NCBI GenBank assembly: GCA_014529385.2
Contig: CM043967.1
Span: forward strand, 79,505,278 to 79,569,277
Length of the DNA: 64,000 bases
Direction: 5' to 3'
Source: Adiantum capillus-veneris
Lineage: Eukaryota > Streptophyta > Polypodiopsida > Polypodiales > Pteridaceae
In this document: piece after piece, positions 11,208 to 20,301 of the stretch
Position numbering within the stretch: the stretch's first letter is position 1
Layout of the letters: each line of letters starts with the position of its first letter
Notes under the pieces: generated by a model
What the model was told of the DNA's origin: nothing
The model's database searches: none
What the model saw: only the letters and a program-made list of their open reading frames with translations
Position numbers and translations under genes: made by a program

Positions 11208-11933
11208 TCATGCTCTTCCAGGGTCTTGATCTCTTTCTTGACTCCTCCCTTGCTGTATTAAGTGGATAGACAAATTTTGCAGTTGGTCAGTAATATGGGC
11301 CAACATATCTTGTTGGTCATCTCTTACCCCAAGAGCCGGTGGTGGTGGTGGAATGGTGGTTGTCGTAGTTGCTGGTCGACGCGATGTTCCTGATTCTGTT
11401 GACTCGGTTTCTTTGGCTTTCATTCGCAGCTTCTTGTCTTTAAGGCGAGCAATCTCAACGGCTAACTCGTACGTAGCCGGGAATCTACCTTTCACCTTCT
11501 CCTTGAGAAGCGGCCATAAGCCATGCGTGAACCGATCTTTTTTTAGGAAATCGGGTGCAGCTTCCCCCCTAGCCAGTGACTCAACCCACCGTTCCCACAA
11601 ATCCACAAATTTGGACTCATAGGTGGCATATTCTAAAAGACCCTCCTGCTTCAAGTCTCTCAACTTGTCCCACAACTTTTTTGAAGTGGTACCTCCCCCA
11701 AAGCCCCTCTTAAAAGAGGTTTTTAAGGGTTCCCAGTCATCCTTGGTTGCTTGTGGAAGTGCATTGTACCATGATCTAACTTCTAGCTTCATGAGATGCT
11801 TAAAGATTCTAACCCAGGATTCATCCGTATCTTTGTTGCTCACTACACATGATACTTCAAAGTCATCTAGGAAGTCTGTTACCAAATCCTCCCCCTTCTT
11901 TCCTTTAAATGTTGGAAATGCTACACTTGCCAT
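11208..11933 (-). CDS. Gag (retrotransposon capsid domain) of Tat-like element
   Basis: 242 codons from the first ATG (11933), giving MASVAFPTFKGKKGED. The upstream in-frame open region has only a GTG. The middle has the usual retrotransposon gag layout with W/L-rich helices (ESWVRIFKHLMKLEVRSWY, WEPLKTSFKRGFGG, WERWVESLARGE). It ends in a Pro-rich linker and GRSQERDQDPGRA. The TGA at 11206-11208 separates it from the zinc knuckle in the same frame. This could be a C-to-T decay of CGA or a readthrough site, and the sequence alone does not decide. Gag should form the cytoplasmic virus-like particle. Confidence 0.87.
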   Translation of the reverse strand: MASVAFPTFKGKKGEDLVTDFLDDFEVSCVVSNKDTDESWVRIFKHLMKLEVRSWYNALPQATKDDWEPLKTSFKRGFGGGTTSKKLWDKLRDLKQEGLLEYATYESKFVDLWERWVESLARGEAAPDFLKKDRFTHGLWPLLKEKVKGRFPATYELAVEIARLKDKKLRMKAKETESTESGTSRRPATTTTTIPPPPPALGVRDDQQDMLAHITDQLQNLSIHLIQQGRSQERDQDPGRA

Positions 11934-12016
11934 GATTACTGAGAGAGAGCTAGAAAGACACACTGCTTAACTTGCAAAAGTTTTTTTCTTCTTTACAAGG
12001 AGGCGTGTATACCCTC

Positions 12017-12707
12017 TTATACTAGGACATAGGTTAAAACTTCAAACAGTACATTGCCTTGTACCAAAGGCAAGAAAAATGGTTGATCTGATGCCAGAAC
12101 CTCCAAAAACCGCTCCCCACCCGGCATGGTGTCAATGACGTGCTGGTAGTGAGCCTTCAAATCCAGTATTACCTTGATTGAGCGTACACGTGTTGGTATG
12201 TGTGATCTGTCTTGAGGTAGGTTGTACTGATTCATGTGAAGCTTAGAGGAGCTTAGTCACTATCCAAGCTTGTGGGAGAGGGTGGTGTTCTTTCCTGAAA
12301 CAAACTCAGTAGATCCCTAGTTTCTCTAGTGAGAGTGTGAGCCAATGCTTCCGTTATCTGTGCTACAGCATCAGGTGCGACTTGAAAACTGACTGTGATA
12401 ATTACCTCGGTGACTTGAGTTACCCGATTCTCAAAGTAGAATAGTGTTGATTCTCTATTGTGTAGAACTCCTTCCATTTTGTTGTTGTGGGTTGGTTGTA
12501 GGTTGCGGACATGGTTTCGACCTTCACCTTCTTCTTCTTGTCACTTGGCTTATGTATATCCACTGGGTTTGGCGTGTTGGTTGACTCTCCCACTGCAAAT
12601 CGATTATCGTTACGCCTGGCACTCGAGCTTCGATGGAGATGCGGAGTTCGTCTAGTTGTGCTTGGAGCTCTTCTTCTTCTGTCGTCCAATTAGCAAATCC
12701 TGCTAGT
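12017..12707 (-). other. Possible extra ORF upstream of gag in Tat-like element
   Basis: Three overlapping minus-strand frames lie between the primer site and gag: basic text DDRRRRAPSTTRRTPHLHR at the start, VIITVSFQVAPDAVAQITEA in the middle, and HIPTRVRSIKVILDLKAHYQ at the end. Ogre elements are known to have an ORF before gag. This may be a broken counterpart, but I recognise no domain. Confidence 0.35.
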
Positions 12708-12769
12708 CATTCATCCATTCACAATAGTTTAAGGGTTTCAGTCTTGTAAACTGAAGGGTTTCATGAAAA

Positions 12770-12789
12770 GATCCTCAGTGGGGGCACCA
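12770..12789 (-). promoter_or_regulatory. Primer binding site of Tat-like element
   Basis: On the minus strand TGGTGCCCCCACTGAGGAT starts 2 bases inside the end of the 5' LTR. The TGG start (pairing with tRNA CCA) and the position fit a PBS. I could not assign the tRNA with confidence. Confidence 0.65.
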
Positions 12790-12791
12790 AA

Positions 12792-13001
12792 TGACGGGAG
12801 CAAAGCGAACCCCGAACCCCGACGGCCTCTAAAACACCGGGGACCGAATGGCGCGCCTCGAGCCTGTCATGGTAAAGCAAACAGGGGGCACCACCTAGCT
12901 TCAGCGGCTAGGACGCAAACAACACACCACCATAACAAAGTTTTCATCCAAGAGAGATGGATTCTTGGGAGTAATGATGAAAAGGAAAGGGAATGAGATC
13001 A

Positions 13002-13047
<46 letters not shown>

Positions 13048-14355
13048 GGTATAGCGGCTTAGTACTTAGGCATCACAAAAGGATGGCGAATCCGCACACC
13101 CTTCACACATACACAAGCTCACTCCAAAACACAAGACTAGGTGGCGATTCCGCACACCTCACATGTGCAAAACATCGCAAGAAAACATACCCTTCAAAAC
13201 CTCAAGCTTTATTTAGAGAATTAGGCGATGAAATGGGGAGCATAGGGTAGGGGAATGAGAAGGGAGAGAGTGGTAGAGCACATGGCGGATAGGTGGGAGG
13301 TGATGGCGAAGACTCGCACGAGGATTATGGCTATCATCCTTCATTTACTTGCCCTTCATCTTCCATAGCCAAGGGTGTAGAGGTCATACTCAAAACAAGC
13401 ATGGTGATTGCGGTGATGGTGATGGTGTAGGTGTGGGTGTGTGCACTAGGCACACACAGTGCATAGTGTGTTCTTTGGTGATGTTGTGTGTTTTTGTGTG
13501 ATGGTGACCCCTCTTTATATAGGGGAGGAGGGGTGAGAAATTCTAGAATTTAGAAATGAAGAAATCATTATCTACATAGGCCATGTGACTGTGGGCCCCA
13601 CTTGTCTGGCTGTGTGTATATGTGCCAGAACAACAGTCTCATGAGAGAGAGACTAAGAGAGAGAGATGGGTTGATGAAAAAAAGTGAGAGGTGACATGGA
13701 GAATAAAGTAATTACAAGAGGGGAGAGAGGGGAGTGTGTTAAGAGGTGAATCTGTGTGCAGATGTGTGTGAACACAAGAAAAATCAGGTAACCACCGGGT
13801 GGGGATGGGTCTGTGGGCACCTTTTTCAGTGAAACTGAGTGTGTGTGAGTGTGGGGGAGGTTATTTAGCTACAAGACAAGAGACATGGCGCCCTTTAGAG
13901 AGAGGGGGGGGTATTTGGGTCATGGGATATGATAGGAGAGAGAAAGAGGGGGTGGGGTATACTATTTTGGAAGATAGGGTAAGTTGCATGTGAGTTAGGG
14001 TGCATTATTGGTGAGTTATAATGCATTATTGGTGAGAGGTGGGGTAGCTTGAGGGGAGAGAGAAAGGAGAAAGGACAAGGGGAAGAGAGAGGGGGTTGAC
14101 CTTTTGAGTGGAGGAGAGGGAAAGGGACACCCGGCGGGGCAACAGTCAAGAAAAAGGAGGCAAGGTGGGGATGGGCTACCCCGCAGGCATGAGGTGGCCT
14201 ATTTTACCTTTCTTATATATTTACATAATCATACTTTATTTTTTTCTTACTTTTTCCAATGCTTTTTTATCACTCCCTCCCTAAGAGGGGGTTTTCATGG
14301 GGTGGGGACGAGAAAAGAGGGGTATGGGAACTTGGCTTGTGAAAAGCCCCCATCA
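12792..14355 (-). repeat. 5' LTR of Tat-like element
   Basis: Direct copy of 5140-6714, with TG/CA ends and the same TATA box on the minus strand (about 13510-13525). As the 5' LTR it would drive transcription of the element. Confidence 0.93.
13004..13041. repeat. (GA)n microsatellite in LTR
   Basis: A shorter version of the GA run at 5353-5397 in the partner LTR. Confidence 0.95.
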
Positions 14356-15390
14356 ATGTGTTAAGATTGCTTGCAAAATTTCAACTCATTTGGACACATA
14401 CTTTTGCACTTTAAAGATAATTTGCAGATACAAGAAGGTAAAGGTGAAAAAGTGATGATTTGCAGCAATTTTGACATCCAAAATTTGCTATAATCACATA
14501 TTTTCTAGAGTACCTTGGGTAGAAATCTAAGTGAATTCTAAGCCAAAAGACTTTATACGTGTATAATGTCTTAGGGGCCAGATTTGGGTCAAAACAGACA
14601 TTTGAGTATACCTTAGTGTTCTAGAGCATAAAAGAAGTCCCTAGCCAAAATTTCATAAAATTTGGAGCTCATTTGGGCTTGCAAAGAGCAAAAGACAAAA
14701 AACTGAAGATTCACGCTTGTATTGGTCTTAACTTGCTCAAAAAATGTCCAAATTGAATTTTGAAACTTGTTGAGAGTTGCTTGACTGAGTGATAAGGAAT
14801 CATTGGAACAAAAGTGACCTCATTCTGCCACAAAAGACTTTATATGCATATAATGTCTCAAGTGTCAAAATAAAGGTCAAATTCACAAACTGAAACATGT
14901 AGTGGATCAAGGACATCAAGGAGAGCTCACATACCAAATTTTGTCAAATTCTGAGCACATAGACTTTATAAGCATATGATGTCTCAAGTGCCAAATTAGA
15001 TGTCAAAAGTTACATCTGAGCTCATAGAAGTGTTTGCCAACATAAAAGAAGCCTAGTGACCAAATTTCAACAAATTTGGGTCATATTTGATCAAGACACA
15101 AGCAAAAATCGTTGATCTTGAAACTGTTTTGAGTGCCGTTTCAAGTGCAGTTCACCAAAACTGCTCTAACTTTTGATAGACAACTCCAAATCAAGTCAGG
15201 TATAGCTAGGAGAAAAGCTTGCGGGCAATAGGACACACCTAGACCAAAAGAGTCACAAATTCTTGAGCTGAAGTTTAGAGCTTAATTTTCTCAGGTTTGC
15301 TAAATCCAAACTTTTAGGGTACCCAGAACTAGTTTCCAGAGACCAAAAGAGCCACAAATTCCTGACTTCTGAGAGACCTCATCAAGGGCA
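14356..15390 (+). other. 5' leader of old plus-strand gypsy element, right part
   Basis: Continuation of 4380-5139 after the Tat-like insertion. It shares the same phrases and carries three more copies of the leader palindrome (about 14550, 14835 and 14960). No coding capacity. Confidence 0.55.
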
Positions 15391-15393
15391 AAA

Positions 15394-15506
15394 AGGGCCA
15401 AATGTGCTTATTAAGGACTATCAAAGTAGAGAGTGGGCCTCAAAGAAAGGGAAAAAAGGGCCAAATGTGCTTATTAAGGACTATCAAAGTAGAGAGCGGG
15501 CCTCAC
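15394..15506 (+). repeat. 63-bp tandem duplication at gag start
   Basis: AGGGCCAAATGTGCTTATTA and what follows occurs at 15394 and again at 15457 with almost no change. It is in frame and gives two copies of a peptide beginning CLLRTIKVESGP. It probably arose by replication slippage. Confidence 0.85.
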
Positions 15507-16550
15507 ATCAAGAAATCTAAGATCATCATGATGGAAAGACATTTTACCAATCCTTTTGTAGATATGACCACAGGTATGACAAGCCAAGTTAGAATTGCTA
15601 AAATTCCAATCTATCTACATTTTGATACAAGCCCAACTACATTGCCACCGTGCTTGTACCCAGATGCAACAATAGAACATGACTTTTATAGAGGTGGACA
15701 TTTGGTCAATGAAGGACCATAGATACCTCCACCAAGTAGGAGAATTCCTTCAAGAATTCTAAAAAGGGAGCCACCTGGATTCCCTTGTAGAGCGATAACG
15801 AGAGATGAAATGATCACAAACATGGTAGACATGCCTCCTCAAGTGACTCTTCCTAATGGACAATGGCTATACCCATATGCAGCCATAGAGCATGACTTTC
15901 ATAAAGCTAGAATTATGGTCACAACAGGACCTTATGTACCATCACCAACCCCTATAACTTACTCGTATCCAAATTAGAGCAGAACCTTAAGAAGATATGA
16001 TACTAAAATTGAGAGTGACACATCTTCTCAGAGAAGTGATTCATCAAGAACCCAACCCACATTAAAGCCAGAGGTATCTAGTGAGAAGATGAAGCTTATA
16101 GAAGGATTAGCTCATAGACTTGCTCCTCTAGGCAAATCTAACGTCCAAGAACCTTTATGGTATGAAATTGAGAGAAAATGGACAAACCATACGAGAGAAG
16201 AGTGTTACTATGGCATGGAATATGCTAGGGAGAGATATTTACAACCTATTCCAGTAGCACCTCCTCCACCTAAATACATCATGGGAAATGCGCCAAGATC
16301 AGTAGTAGTTGCAAGGCCACAGCTTGTCTAAGGAAAACAAGCTATGTTGTCGGGTGCTAGATTGCCTACAGACATGAGGTACACACAGATGATGGGGCCA
16401 TACAATAAACAAGCACTAGTACCAGCTACAATGTATTATAACAACCAAAGTGGGTACTACTCTTCAAAGCGATAGAATATGAGAGAAGCACATGGAGTGG
16501 TGAGTCCGGTACAACCTCCACCTCTTGCGTTTTGACCTAAATAAAGAAGA
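15402..16550 (+). pseudogene. Gag-like region of old plus-strand gypsy element
   Basis: One frame is interrupted by stops at about 15720, 15975, 16329, 16471 and 16533. It contains two similar blocks, LYPDATIEHDFYRGG and LYPYAAIEHDFHKAR, about 80 residues apart, then WYEIERKWTNHTREECYYG. The last motif matches WCAIEGKWTNHETHQCY in the minus-strand element at 56.2 kb, so the two elements belong to the same family. The usual gag capsid helices (seen at 56.6-56.9 kb in the other copy) are not recognised here. Confidence 0.6.
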
Positions 16551-16559
16551 TATGAGATG

Positions 16560-17395
16560 GACAAAAGGACATTGCGGCTCATTGCTAAGAGAGGCTTAGC
16601 AAGGTCAAAGCCTATTTTTCAGCCAAGAGTAGTTGCAAGAAGAAGCTCCTCAAGTAGAGGTAGATTGTTACAAAAGCCGTGGCAACCACTTGGTCAAACA
16701 ATTTCCTCGGACAAAGATCACACAAGTGAATGCCTATTGTCTAGACTGTGGTGTTTTTCACTTGATCCTTGATTGTCCAAAAAACCCAAACGAAGTCAAA
16801 AAGATCATAAGAAATGTCTCAAGAATTGGTCATCTACCTAGGACCTCAAAAAATGAAAATGTTGTACTAGTTCAAGTAGTTACGATTACGCAAGCTCAAA
16901 AGGAAGCTGATAAGAACCTAGAGACAAAGAAAATGGAAATTGACACAAGTCCAAAGATGAGCGATCCAAAGAGTGATACACCTAGTCAGAAAACAAAGAG
17001 CATACGGAACAACTGGAAAGTTAGAAAGGCTAGGATGAAAGCATGTAGGGAACGAGAGCAGAAATCCCTAGCTGAGAAGCTTACCCAAGCTGAAGATTAG
17101 ATAAGATTACATGATGAAAGGGTTGCATATTTTCTTGCAAAGGTATCTAAACCTCCAATAGAACCATCAACCGAACCTGAGCCAAAAAGTAATAGTTCGG
17201 GAGGATCAGTGTTGGTCGACAAGGTTAATGAGCCATTAGAGGCCCTCCTAAAAGCCTATGAAACATGTCTCAATAACAACCAAACCCAAAAACAGAGATG
17301 AAGGACATATCCATATGCAGAACTAGAAAAGGATAGGCTTGAAATGTACAAGAAAATGATTCAAAAAGCCCAAGATTTACCAGAACAATAAGTTG
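16560..17395 (+). pseudogene. Gag C-terminal part with degenerate double zinc knuckle
   Basis: Frame shifted relative to the preceding gag block. Two knuckle-like motifs follow each other: CYKSRGNHLVKQF (two of three Cys lost) and CLDCGVFHLILDC (Cys-Cys-His-Cys with one residue missing). Next come DCPKNPNEVKKI and a charged, coiled-coil-like stretch. GGSVLVDKVNEPLEALLKA at about 17200 matches GGSILVDKIFEPINAAL in the 55.4-kb copy. Knuckles of this type bind element RNA. Stops and missing Cys residues show decay. Confidence 0.6.
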
Positions 17396-17989
17396 GAAAA
17401 CATGAGGGTGTGATCCTTGTCCCACCTACACTAGTTATCCCACCAAACTAGGAACGAAAAGAGCCAGATTCCAGTCATGAGCACGGACCAAAGCTCAAGG
17501 ACTTTGTATTAGAGTCAGGGATATTTTTGAATACCACAGATAACTCTTCCGAGGGATTTCACATAACTATACCTGACAGTTGTCTGTAAAGAAATAGATG
17601 GTCTTCATGAGTTGTGGAAACAAGTTAGAGAGGAGAATGAAGCAAGTGGGATGAGTAGACAAGTAAACCAATCGGGTGATGGAAGAAGAGTGTCTCTCCA
17701 ATAGAGGAATTTGAGGTTGAATCTCAAATGAATCTAGACATGGAATCCTACTGGGGAGACAAAGGATTTGTACAGTCTATTGATAGTCAACGCCATTCAC
17801 TAAGAACACTACCATCCTATACAAGAGAGTACGAGTTCAAGTCAGAGGTTTTTGCAGTCCCATCACAGAGACTGTCTCCCAACAAGGTCATCAATTCAAA
17901 AGGGCTGATAGATATTCTATCTACCCCAGTCACCTGTACGATAACGTTGGCCGAGTTGCTCAGAATAATACCAAACATGTGGGCTACAA
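17396..17989 (+). pseudogene. Gag-protease linker of old gypsy element
   Basis: Acidic linker containing LDMESYWGDKGFVQSI, LRTLPSYTREYEF and LIDILSTPVTCTITLAELLR. The last is the counterpart of IHSIMSTPIQCTLTLGELLK at about 54.7 kb, which supports common origin. The frame is open from 17728 to 17994 but broken before that. Confidence 0.5.
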
Positions 17990-18600
17990 TGTGAAAATTC
18001 CTAGAGAAATTTGATGTTAAAAAACCAATGACTCAAATCAAGGAGGGGATCAAAGAGCTAGAAATGCCTCAGGTAAACACCAGGCCAGTGCCACTAAACA
18101 AGGTAGGTGAGTACTATGAGGGAGAAGATGGGAACACCACTCTTCCGGTGGAATTTCAAGGTGTAAAAACCATGGAAATTGTTGATGGTGGAGCGGGTTT
18201 TTCCATCGCAACAAAAGAGGTCTATAAAAAATGGGGAAAACCAGGAGTGAGGGCTACAAGGATGAAACTGCAGATTGCAGATGGACACATGGAAAGGCCC
18301 ATAAGACTGCTAGAAAAATTAGTTGTTACTTCATGTGGCATTGAATATGAGCAAACCTTTGCTATTGTTGACTTTGGCAAGAAGAAAAACTATGACATCA
18401 TTCTAGGAAGATCATTCATGTGACAACTGAAAATGGTCCAAGATTGAGATTATGGCCATATCTACTTGAGACATTTGGAAATCACGACAAGGATAAACTT
18501 GAAGGACCATAGTTACAGGGATGTGATGAGAACACCAATGGAAGATTTTGATTCCGCTACTTTAGCAGGATCAGAACTTCGAGCATGGTTGGGTTAGCCT
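17990..18600 (+). pseudogene. Retropepsin of old plus-strand gypsy element
   Basis: The aspartic protease domain is recognisable from TTLPVEFQGVKTMEIVDGGA to YDIILGRSFM. The active-site loop is DGGA; the related copy at 54.5 kb has DSGA. After FM a TGA follows in frame, then DHSYRDVMRTPMEDFDS matches DHTYRDVLKTPIQEFDSF in the other copy. The normal role is polyprotein cleavage. The changed loop and stops make activity unlikely. Confidence 0.75.
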
Positions 18601-19155
18601 AAAGAACTGTGGATATGTGGAGCTTCACAATACGAAAGCTTAAAGCGAGAGGAAGGAATACTAGGAAGGACAATTAAAGATACATATTATATCACGAAAC
18701 CCTTTCCCGAGGAAGAATTAGAGCCACTTGAATGGGAACACATCTTGGATACTCTCGATGTGTGTGCTATTCAAGACGATCCAACAACAAAGTTTTGTGA
18801 TGAAAATGGCTATGATATTGTTCCTTACTTTGCAGTGAGTGTGATCCAAGAACATGAAGACAAAGAAGAAGACGAGTTCTATGACTCTGCAGAATACTTG
18901 GAGCTTCAAGAAGATGCCGACAATGAAAAATTGGACAACTTAAAAGGTGACATGAACAACACTTTAACAAATGCACAGTTTTATGATTGTCTAGATCAAA
19001 AACCCACGTACCAATTTCATTGCTACAAGAACAAAGTGCATCAAAAATGGATTTCAAAATCCTCAATGGAAATGCAACTGCAACAAGAACCCTCATACGT
19101 GTCTCACATACACACAGAAAAGACCCAACCAAGAAGAGCACAACCATGTCAATGA
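18601..19155 (+). pseudogene. Post-protease segment of old gypsy element
   Basis: Open in one frame from 18745 to 19155. ITKPFPEEELEPLEW and KFCDENGYDIV match ISKPFPDHLFKTFKW and QFCNEDGINFG at 53.9 kb. A very acidic stretch follows (EHEDKEEDEFYDSAEYLEL). The region then ends without any reverse transcriptase or integrase, unlike its relative. Confidence 0.6.
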
Positions 19156-19870
19156 GCTAACAACGCACTAATGAAGTGGATAGAAAAGTCATCCCAGAAA
19201 CAACAACCCAAGAGCAAGGAGACAGGAACTTTCCATAACCAACCAAACCACAAAGGGAAAGTGCTAAAATGCAACATTGCTGAGGATAGTAGCGATAGTG
19301 ATGATTTTTTTGACATCCCCTATCAGGTACTCAGGTCATCACTATCACTACGAGCTTCCATGACAACCAAGAAAGGCCAAAAGCAAAGAACAAAGAGTCA
19401 GAACCAAAAAGTTTGACAAATCTAGATACCAAAGAGCCAAATCGGCCAAAAGAAGGTATGGATCAAGAAGATAAAGATCTCTAATGAAAAATCACAAGAT
19501 CCAATACCACCAGAAAAACAGCCGATGCTTGCAAGAACATCTCAGAACAACACAAAGTCTCAAGCTTTCGGAAATCATATTTGGGTTTCAAAGAAGTTAA
19601 CTCAAGCACAAAGAGGTCAAGAGTTCATTTTGATGTACAAAATGGTTAAATTGTCAACTCCCAAAGTCTGAATCTCGTCGCCAACCAAGAGTAGAAGAGC
19701 TGAAGAAAAAACCGTTGAAGACTCACACAAAGACAAGATGGATCCCAAAGAAGCCTCTTCAAACACAAAGAAAGAAGGGACAGGTATGGGCTCCCAAATG
19801 AGCAGCATCAATGAAATAGCCAGAAATCACAAAGAAGTGGGTCCCAAAGTAAACCAACAACACTGCTATT
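19156..19870 (+). pseudogene. Basic tail with repeated W-x-P-K motifs
   Basis: Lys/Gln-rich sequence of mixed frames with HIWVSKK at about 19575 and, at about 19720-19850, RWIPK, VWAPK and KWVPK. These resemble IWVPKAQLV and IWVPKISPK at 50.2 kb, which lie after the second protease in the 17-kb element. I infer that this tail corresponds to that region and that everything between (RT to integrase) has been lost. Confidence 0.4.
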
Positions 19871-20284
19871 CTTGCACCATCGCTTGAATTATTTGAATTC
19901 TTCTTACGGTAACAGTACAATTAGAAGAGAACCCACTCTGAGGGAACAATGACAAATACAAAAACCAACCACAAGGATAAAATGGATTCCAAAGAATCAT
20001 CAAGCAGACAATTAAGCCTTTGAAAAAGCTCTACAACCTTCCATGAAGAAAATTGACACAGGAGCTTCAAATGCTGTCACATTGCTTAGAATAGGAAGCT
20101 TAGTTAGCAAATGCCAATAAGCAAATTTCTTATACCCGCATCTTGCACAACATAAATCTTTTCCATGCATTGACTATGTATGCATAATAGGGCTACATTA
20201 GAAGTCATGCATAGACACATTTTTTGATTGCCCAAGCACAACACATACCCTTGGTTATACCCTATCGTCCAGGAGGACTCCAAA

Positions 20285-20301
20285 TAGGAGGGGGAGGCAT
20301 T
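20285..20301 (+). promoter_or_regulatory. Polypurine-tract-like sequence
   Basis: AATAGGAGGGGGAGGCA lies at the end of the old plus-strand element, the place expected for a PPT. No LTR with TG start directly follows, so this is tentative. Confidence 0.35.

Larger units (their letters stand above)
5140..14355 (-). mobile_element. Tat/Ogre-like Ty3/gypsy retrotransposon, full length, minus strand
   Basis: Two direct LTRs (5140-6714 and 12792-14355) begin TGACGGGAGC and end CCCCATCA. They enclose, on the minus strand, a PBS, gag, CCHC knuckle, protease, RT, RNase H, an extra plant-type RNase H, integrase and a polypurine tract. ATGT flanks both ends (5136-5139 and 14356-14359), consistent with a target duplication of at least 4 bp. 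By eye the LTRs differ by roughly 25 substitutions plus microsatellite length, so this is a fairly recent insertion. It lies inside the leader of an older plus-strand element. An extra RNase H after the normal one is a known mark of the Tat lineage. The ORFs carry several breaks, described separately. Confidence 0.92.
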
